Assembly (NCBI GenBank): GCA_034509925.1
Contig: CM067527.1
Span: 12,277,001-12,341,000 of the forward strand
Direction: 5' to 3'
DNA: 64,000 bases
From: Hirudinaria manillensis
Lineage: Eukaryota > Annelida > Clitellata > Hirudinida > Hirudinidae
The notes under the pieces are model-generated. The model had not been told where the DNA came from. It worked only from the letters and a program-made list of their open reading frames with translations, and ran no database searches. Position 1 is the stretch's first letter; each line of letters opens with the position of its first letter. The translations under genes were made by a program, and so were the position numbers. Shown one piece after another: positions 56,701 to 64,000 of the stretch.

Positions 56701-57676
56701 GTGTGTCTCATGAAGAAGTTTGACAAAATTTAAGAAATTGTCATATAGAAGTACTTTCTCAGGCACAAAACATATTTTGAGAAATTCTGCTTCCCTCCAA
56801 GATCACCGGCGCCAAGATGAAGCGTGAAAAAAATGACTGTCACCAAGATAGATCCTTTTCATAAATTTCTTTTTTTAAATAAAATTGGAAGTCTTCCGAA
56901 TTTATATTATTAATATTAAAAGCCAAAAGTTTCTACAAGTAGTTAGGTCTGGGAGCCGCCTAGCCGTCAGTCTCCAGGCTGGAGACTCCACCCGATTTGT
57001 AGATAAGCAAACTGAGCTGGATAACGTTGCAACCGCCGCCGAATTTTAAATTCTATAAAGACTGACCTTATAAATTTAATTCTGTTCGTAACGTGATAAA
57101 GGTGGTTCTAACACATTATTCAGTTTTAGACACTTGATTCATTAACTTTAAGACGCCAAAACTGACCATAGATGGTAACCTCTCCATTTCGACGAACGTT
57201 GAGCAAAAATTATTTGGCGTCTGGAATGTATCAACCTCCACAAGTATGTGGCGGTTAAAAGATTAACTGAAATTGTGTAAATCAATCAGTTAATCGTCAG
57301 ATGTATAGATCCAGTTTTGGCAATGCCGGGTCAAACTGCTGTCGGCTGAAATTCTTCCAAGCTTGTTATTCAAAAACCCTCAACTCAGTGCGAGTTTCAC
57401 TAATTTAATTAAAAGCATTTTTATCTTAATAAGTGAACAATTTATAACGTTTAATAATTAATTAATTAATTAAAAAATGAAAAATATTATTTATCAGTTT
57501 TTTCTCGTATTTATAAATACAACTTAACTTTTGGCCGTGAATTTTTGACTCGCGATGTTCGAATGGCTGTTACGTTTCGAAAGGTGCGGTTCGAACGTTT
57601 GCAATTGCAAGATTTTAAGATATAATTTTTTATTTTGAAGATTAGAGTGAAAGGATGCTATTTATTGCTATCAAGA
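56701..57676. other. Intergenic stretch
   Basis: No open frame or RNA gene is supported. It holds a small GC-rich island (about 56946-56994) with a 9-bp perfect inverted repeat at 56969-56987, and an (TTAA)n-like run near 57458-57472. The promoter of the next gene must lie in or near it, but no clear core element is visible. Confidence 0.5.
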
Positions 57677-58640
57677 ATGAAGTCTTCAATAATAGTTCCA
57701 TGTCCAGCCTTCTCTGTACACGACTTGGGTAGAACAGGTTGAATCAATTTTAAGTGTTTGATAACTCATGAATGCTTATGCTTTGTAAACATGGTTGTGG
57801 TTAATGTAAGCACTAATTATTTAAGGTAAATATCTCCCGTGGAGAATTGTGGACCTGCTTGTTCATTCTCGAAAAAATCACTTTGAACTCAACGGCTTAG
57901 ATTCTGGCTTTGCACATTACAAAGAACTCACAAACGAGTTTTTCACATTTTTTGCTTCCTTAAGAACCACAATATCAAAAGAATTTTACAGTGAAATAGA
58001 TGATCGTCTGTTAAAGGAAAGAGTTCCACTTGAGTCACTCAGCATTGAAACAAGATTAGGCTATGTTGGTAAGAAATCAGCTAGTCTGGTGTACAATTTG
58101 TTGCAATCTCAAAATGAAAAGCGTCATGATGTAGAACCAAGAGTTTTAGCTTCAAATTTATGCCAGATGGTATTTGTTGACAAGATATCTCGCCTTCCAG
58201 CTGCTATTCCAGACTGGTGGCTAAAGAAATATTCAAAGTTTTCAGATCCTGATAAATGTTTGAAGCTTCAAATGACCCATGTTCCATTTTCATCACTTGT
58301 CTTTATATACCATTTCTCTGTTCCTTGGAACCAAACTGACTTTTATCAACATACTCATTTTAATTCTTATGTGGGTTTTTGCTTTGAGGTTGCAAATCAG
58401 GCCATCCACAATGGATTCTTTCCTGATGGCTTCAATTGTTCAGGTGATATTTTAAATAGGAAGGTGAAGTTGATTGAAATGCTCTATCTTAAAGAAAGTC
58501 TTGGTGGAGATAAATTGAGGGCAATTATGTGGATAGACCAACAGGACAACCAGTCTTTGAGGTTTTCTTTTGAAAAGGGTAATCCAAAGCAGAGGAACCA
58601 TAATGTATTGTGTCAGGGTATGATAAGCTTCTATGAGTAG
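57677..58640 (+). CDS. Double-hotdog thioesterase-like protein, two exons
   Basis: Exon 1 is 57677-57737 (ATG AAG, donor ACAG|GTTGAA) and exon 2 is 57826-58640 (acceptor TTTAAG, TGA-free to TAG); the 88-bp intron is in phase 1 and the join reads GRTGKYLPWRIVDLL, 291 aa in all. The C-terminal half (about residues 172-290) looks like a 4HBT/acyl-CoA thioesterase hotdog: VPFSSLVFIYHF leads into DFYQHTHFNSYVGF, in which D192, H196, N200 and Y202 sit where the family has its Asp, His, Asn and Tyr signature. The first half (about residues 95-150) resembles a degenerate hotdog strand set ending in VFVDKISRLPAAIPDWW, as in fused double-hotdog enzymes. Probable activity is hydrolysis of an acyl-CoA thioester; the substrate is unknown. 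There is no signal peptide. Exon 1 is the weaker part: exon 2 alone lacks an ATG at its start, so an upstream exon is required. Confidence 0.7.
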
Positions 58641-58655
58641 GTTCTGCATTTTGTT

Positions 58656-58993
58656 AAATTAGTGAAATAGGAGTAATATTGTAGGGAATTGTCAACATTG
58701 ATATTTTACATCTCAGCTTTATTTTCTTGAGTTATGCTTTGTTCTGTTTGAGACATGATTCTTAGGTTTAAAAAAAAGACGTTTTTACATATTACAACAT
58801 TGTAGTGCATTTTAGATTTTTGTCAAATTAATGAAATAGGAGTAATATTGTAGGGAATTGTCAACATTGATATTTTACATCTCAGCTTTATTTTCTTGAG
58901 TTATGCTTTGTTCTGTTTGAGACATGATTCTTAGGTTTAAAAAAAAGACGTTTTTACATATTACAATATTGTAGTGCATTTTCGATTTTAGTC
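58656..58993 (+). repeat. 169-bp tandem duplication after the thioesterase gene
   Basis: Copy 1 (58656-58824) and copy 2 (58825-58993) are equal in length and differ at only a handful of bases. They begin 16 bp after the stop codon, so they probably lie in the 3' UTR. The near identity points to a recent event. Confidence 0.9.
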
Positions 58994-59907
58994 AAGCAAA
59001 AGAAAAACTAAATGTCTCTTGTTTTGTGTTGATCTGGAATCAAATGTGGTTGGGGTTGAATGGTATTGATGTCAAACAGCTTTTTTTGATTATAGGTGGT
59101 TACACATGAGAAAGATGAACTTTTTGGGTGTACCGTGGGAAATGTGGGGCCGTGTTAGCATCAGGCAAATGGGCGGTTGGAGGGGCCTGAGTTCAGTATT
59201 TCAAAGGGGCTTCAGCGAGCCATTATGTTCTCGGTTCGGGTTCGCATATTTTACAAGTTCTGTGCGTCCAAATTAGTTGCAATTTGACAGGATTCCTCGT
59301 GACAAATAAAACGGCATGATGTGTAAGATTGAATAAATGCTGGACTTTAGTGAGGCCAGAGAAGATTCTGGCATTCTTTGAGGTGGCTAAGAAAAATCTA
59401 ATATTGAAATCCAACTTTGGGTGGAAAAGAAATTTTATTAGCGGGTGGAGCCAAAGCCGAGCAAAATTTATGATTTAAAATCAAATTTGAAGGTTGAATC
59501 TACTTCCTCTAGGTCGTCAAGTCAAACATCGAGTTTTTTCTGAGTCGCGGGGCCTCATCTCCCTAAATGCACCACTGGGTGGAAATAGTAAGATTCAAGG
59601 AAATATTTTGTTCTGAAATCTACGGATTGAAACATGCCCCTACTCAACCAGGTAAAGAGACATCAACTGAAATTAGTTTAAAGTAGCGCGGTATCAGATC
59701 GCGAAATATTCTTAGGATCAAGAGTCCAGTTATTCACTTCTTATCGGAAAGGTTAGATAAATTGTTTTCGAGTGGAGTAGGATGGCAATATAAGATAGGC
59801 ATTGGAACCTACGGTTTTAACGGATTCTATTTGTGATTTCATTCTTATTATTCGTATTTTAATAAAATAATTACGAGGGAATAAAGTTTTGCCGTTATTA
59901 AGCTGTC
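58994..59907. other. Intergenic stretch before the SLC5 gene
   Basis: No gene is supported. AATAAA at 59305-59310 could serve the thioesterase transcript. The part at about 59130-59590 is less AT-rich than its surroundings and has stretches typical of decayed mobile DNA, but I recognise no element. A 64-codon minus-strand frame at 59223-59414 is not recognised. Confidence 0.45.
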
Positions 59908-62900
59908 ATGGACAACCTCAAATTTCATTGGATAGATTACTTGGTGCTTGTCACGGCTCTAAGTCTTTCAGCGCTGGCAGGTGTCGTACAAGGTGTCATA
60001 GATGGAATAAAAAGGAAAAAATTACAGGGACAAATGGACAGTAGACAGGTTGACAGAAACATCTCAGGTTTGTTTTATTAAAATTATTACAGACGATCTC
60101 AGATTTCGTTGAAGTTAGTTTCGAAAGCATAGAATAGTAATAAATTGGCTTTATTTTATTATTTTTACTCCATATTGTCACGTAATGCAAAAATACTGAT
60201 TTTAGTTTGGCCCGCCTCTTTGAGCGTTCTGGCATCAATACTCGCTGCTCCATTTGTGATAGGAGTGCCAGCTGAAATCTACGCCTATGGTTTTCATTTC
60301 GCCTATCTATCGTTTGGTCTTGCCGCATCAATTCCATTATGTGCGCATTTCCTATTCTCTAGATTCTACGAGTTAAAGATCGCCAGCATCTATGAGGTAA
60401 CGTCGAGATATCAAATGGCCGATGATTTTTCAAGTTATTCAAATCTGGTTAAAGAAATTTCAATTACCAATATAATATACCTTACTTTCTCATTTTCATT
60501 ACTATACTAGATGCGTAGCGTTGCATAATTCCATTATGTTTTCGATGTTTTAGAATTGGTTTTGTTGTTATAATAAAATGCTTAATTGCTGTTCTGTTAA
60601 CTCTCACTATATCAAACTTATTAATTTGTATTTTTTTAATCAATTTATTTTAATATTCTGTTACCAGTACCTGGAATTTCGATTCAATAAATTTGTGAGA
60701 TCTCTTTGCTCTGTCAGCTTTGCCTTAAGTTTGGTTAGTGGAAGTTTATAAAAGCATCGCGTCAGTATGAACAGCTAAAATCTTAATTTTAATTATTACA
60801 TTGCGTCTATAATTAATATTTATAAGTAATATTTTTGTCAATAACTCTGAAAGCTGATCTATTTGGGGATTATTACTCTTGCACCTGCTGTTGTCTTCAG
60901 TAAAAGTGAGGCCACTTTTTATGGTTTAATATTTATTATGTAAAGTTTTATTTGCTCGTGGACATTAAACAATGCATTATAATTTAAACGTATTCTAACT
61001 AACATATTCTGGCTAGATATTTTTCGTTGCTAAAGTTTTTCTATGTATTGCAATGTGATAATGTACTAGGACTTATGCGTAGAATAGCATTGTATAAATA
61101 CGTAATAATAACAATAATAATGATAAAGACAATGATAATAATAATAATAACAATAATAATTAATAATAATAATAACAATAATAATTAATAATGATAATAA
61201 TAATAATAATAATAATAACATTGAAATAACCCTGTTTATTTTTCAGTGACCGGAACTTCTGTAGGTTTTTGTGTACTCGGAGTTGGCTTGCTGGGCATCG
61301 GTTATACAGCAGTGGTGAAGTCTTTTAAATTTCATTTATAATATATACCAGCTAATATTAAATCTTTTTTTAATATTAAATCTATATATATTGTAACCAA
61401 AATTCACTTTAACCGATTAACAATAGAGCACTATGTTTATTGCTTTGCTACGATGGATAATATTTTGAATATTTTTGGCATATTAATAATGATTCAACGT
61501 AAAAGCAGATTTCTTCCATAATTATAACTTTTATATTTTGCATAAGAGTGTGCAAGAGTGTGATTAGAGTGTGCAAAAGATTTTATTCACAATAGTTAAA
61601 ATAGTCAAAATTTATTCACAATAGTCTACTAAGCTAAATGTAACATAAAAAAATTTAAGTCCAACAGAAGAAGAACGAATTTTGATAACTTATTGGCTAT
61701 TTTTATCATAAAAGTTTGAAAATCTGAAAAATAAGAAATATATTTAAATAGATATTTTAATACGATAAGCTTCATAGAAATGATAAAACTCTTTAAATCT
61801 TACCTCACTCGTAAACTTCAATTGTCCAAGCCATTCGCCATAGAGTGAATAAACATTTTAGATAGATTAAAATGATCAGACGAAGACAAACTGATACTCG
61901 TGTTTCAGGGTGGGTTAAGGGGAGTGATGTGGGTGGATGCCATACAAATGATGATCATTTTGGCCAGCATATTTGCCATTATCATCGCCGGTAGTATGAA
62001 AGCTGGAGGAGCATCCAAAGTTGTTGATATTGCTTTGTCCGGTGGGAGACTGGAGTTGCCTCTGTTAGTGACATTTTGTTTATAAATTTATTCATAAATT
62101 TAAGAGTACAGTTTTTTTTTAAATTTCCGTCCCCTAGATTGTCTCTCAACCCTTTTTTGCGACACACGTTGTGGACCCAAATTATCGGGGGCAGCATCAC
62201 AACCACGGTTATCTTTACTAATCAGGCAGTCGTCCAAAAGTTTATCGGACTTCCAAGTTTAAAGCACGTCTACATGTCGGTCCTTAATCTTCGAAATACA
62301 ATTCACGACTGCCAACGATATTTTCTAGGTTAATTTAATGATGAATGATAAATCACTTAAAAAAATACTCGCAGAACAACGTATGTATCTATGGTTGCAT
62401 GTATTATCTACTTCTTGCTGTTTGTATCTGCTGGTTTGGTGATATACGCCTACTATTCCACCTGTTCTCCTTTCCTTCTTGGTGAAGTCAAAAGATTGGA
62501 CGAGGTAGGAATGGGAAATAATTTGTAAAACTCTACTAATTGTATATTAAACTAGTATGTAATGCTGTGAAGCAAACATCATCTTTAGAAATGGTTAACT
62601 TAATCTTTTGGATATAATTACAAACCGTATAACTAACATGGTGCCCGATTTGGCCCTGGTATTTGTAAATAATCAGCATGTGTATGCCATTTGCATGTGG
62701 CAATTGATAATGACAGCGCTTTAAATAATATTTGCGGTATTAAAATAATATTCCTCTCAAATTCAATTTTCGTTGATCAGTTTCTATGTGCCCTTTAATA
62801 TTAAAATTCATGTGTTACGGACACTCCGTCATGTTCAGAGGTCTAACATGGCTTCCATTTCACTCTCCTGTCTTATCAGATAATGTTCAATAATTTTGAA

Positions 62901-64000
62901 GATTTTATAGACCAATAGTTTGTCTTTAATTATCTTTTATTCCAATCGACTACGTGACATTATCTAAATAGTTTTGGCTCAAGGATAAATCTCAATCTTA
63001 AGAACTGTTTATTAGATATTGCATTAAATAAACATTAGTAATTGAATAATTTGTCGTAATTGCCGATTTGCTATTTTGCTGAAGTTAGTTCCAATGTTCG
63101 TTCTCGAGATTTTTCAACACCAACACGGCATAAGTGGTTTATTCACTGCAGCAGTTTTCAGCGCATCACTGAGGTTTGTTTGCAGTTTTTTTTTCAGCTT
63201 GTAAAATTAGATATATTCATCTAAATACATCGTTTATACATATAGATGAATTCCACAATAAATGTAAACTAAGATCCCAAGCATTAGTTCAGCTAATTGT
63301 ATACATTTTAAATCTCATTCCTATCTGTAAAATTTAATGCTTTTAGCTTTATATTTTAAACCCGTTTGATTTTTAGGTATTTTTATGGCATTTTTCTACC
63401 AAAAAATTTCAAAACAGTGTTATCTTCTATTAACTCACATTTTTCGTATAATATGATTGTTAACAATTAAATAAATTTGTTTTATCCTTTCTCCATTTTC
63501 TGAAACGTTCTGTTGTATTTTTAAATTATTAATATAATTATTTAGAATATTATGACTTTTAATTGCAGTAGCGTGGCTGGTGGGTTAAATGCTTTGGCCA
63601 CAGTCACCTTTCTTGATGTTTTGCATCCGATCTATAGGAAAAGGAATAATTATAAAGACATGCCTAAGAATTTGGCACTGACAGTTTCCAAATTATTGGG
63701 TATATTGAAAAGTATTTATTTGTTATTTTGTAATCATTTCGTAAAATTGGGTAAATAAATCATTTGAACGGAAATTTTTTTTTTGCTTGAATAACAAACC
63801 TCTGGTGGACCTTGTAAGAAGTTGATTGCATATTTTTTGTTATAATTCCTGGCGCAATTCATTAAATTACCTTTAACAAGAATACAATTACCAATCTATT
63901 GAAATTATTTTCCTTCCTCACAGTAATCATATACGGTCTGTTAACAATAGGATTGGCTTACTTGGCACCCATGCTAGGCAAAGGGTTAATGCACTTGGTT
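59908..64000 (+). CDS. Sodium:solute symporter, SLC5 family, 3' partial
   Basis: Eleven exons with matching phases give 417 codons: 59908-60067, 60206-60396, 60668-60733, 60854-60899, 61247-61314, 61909-62063, 62138-62275, 62375-62504, 63085-63173, 63569-63699 and 63924-64000, where the window ends. Family members are about 580-650 aa, so roughly a third is missing. Landmarks in order: TM1 WIDYLVLVTALSLSALAG; VWPASLSVLASILAA then GVPAEIYAYG; YLEFRFNKFVRSL; GGLRGVMWVDAIQ; RHTLWTQIIGG then NQAVVQKFIGLPSLK; GLVIYAYYSTCSP; and FSASLSSVAGGLNALA, whose paired Ser match the Na2 sodium-site serines of the LeuT-fold symporters. It should be a plasma-membrane Na+-coupled uptake carrier; the GVPAEIY form suits the SLC5A5/A6/A8/A12 (iodide, multivitamin, monocarboxylate) branch, but the substrate cannot be called. 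The donor after 62275 (AT|GTCGG) is poor and was chosen for frame. Introns are 74 to 594 bp. Confidence 0.85.
61103..61220 (+). repeat. AAT-rich microsatellite in an SLC5 intron
   Basis: Imperfect (AAT)n interspersed with AAC and GAT, 20-30 bp upstream of the acceptor of the fifth exon (61247). Length variation here could affect the branch-point region. Confidence 0.85.

Noticed and set aside
57580-57610. tRNA-like GGTTCGAA sequence
   Set aside because: No acceptor or anticodon stems can be formed around it.
57791-57825. Alternative first exon for the thioesterase from the ATG at 57791
   Set aside because: It would leave an intron of only about 20 bp.
59223-59414. Minus-strand frame ending in CKICEPEPRT as a transposon gene fragment
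   Set aside because: Not recognisable, too short, and no terminal repeats were seen.
59996-60337. 113-codon minus-strand frame overlapping the first SLC5 exons
   Set aside because: It crosses two real exons and an intron of the plus-strand gene and has no recognisable content.
60397-60510. Extension of the second SLC5 exon to the stop at 60510
   Set aside because: The family sequence continues as YLEFRFNKF in the exon at 60668; the extension is intron read-through after a GAG|GTAACG donor.

Overview
The window is nuclear animal DNA. It has GT-AG introns, AT-rich non-coding sequence and metazoan gene families, and I read it as most likely arthropod. A mite or other chelicerate is a guess I cannot prove from sequence alone. 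All convincing genes lie on the + strand.

Bases 1-52628 are one uninterrupted coding exon, cut at the left window edge: at least 17,542 codons in a single frame with no stop. It is a nested repeat. The basic unit is 324 bp (108 aa), rich in Glu, Val, Lys and Pro. Arrays of 1 to 35 units (about 112 by my hand count) are separated by a different 197-aa linker. The linker occurs 21 times complete, each time exactly 591 bp, plus one partial copy at the left edge. Array lengths vary by 324 bp steps and by small in-frame deletions. From 51638 the exon turns into a unique acidic and Ser-rich tail. Splice-compatible exons follow at 52721-52816 and 53012-54816, with optional last exons at 55206 and 55373 that would give different C-termini. 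The tail has features I associate with the giant neuronal isoforms of invertebrate ankyrins (Ank2-XL/UNC-44 type), so I interpret the locus as the 3' part of a giant-ankyrin gene. No ankyrin repeat, ZU5, UPA or death domain is in the window, so this identity is an inference.

After a 3' UTR and about 1.2 kb without a clear gene, 57677-58640 encodes a two-exon, 291-aa double-hotdog thioesterase-like protein. A perfect-length 169-bp tandem duplication follows it. From 59908 to the right edge runs the 5' two thirds of a sodium:solute symporter of the SLC5 family, in 11 exons (417 codons), truncated by the window. The three genes share no evident pathway; they are simply neighbours.

The main discovery is the giant exon: its three-level repeat hierarchy, invariant linkers with elastic array lengths, strictly in-frame indels at microhomologies, and two linker clades that meet near 31 kb.
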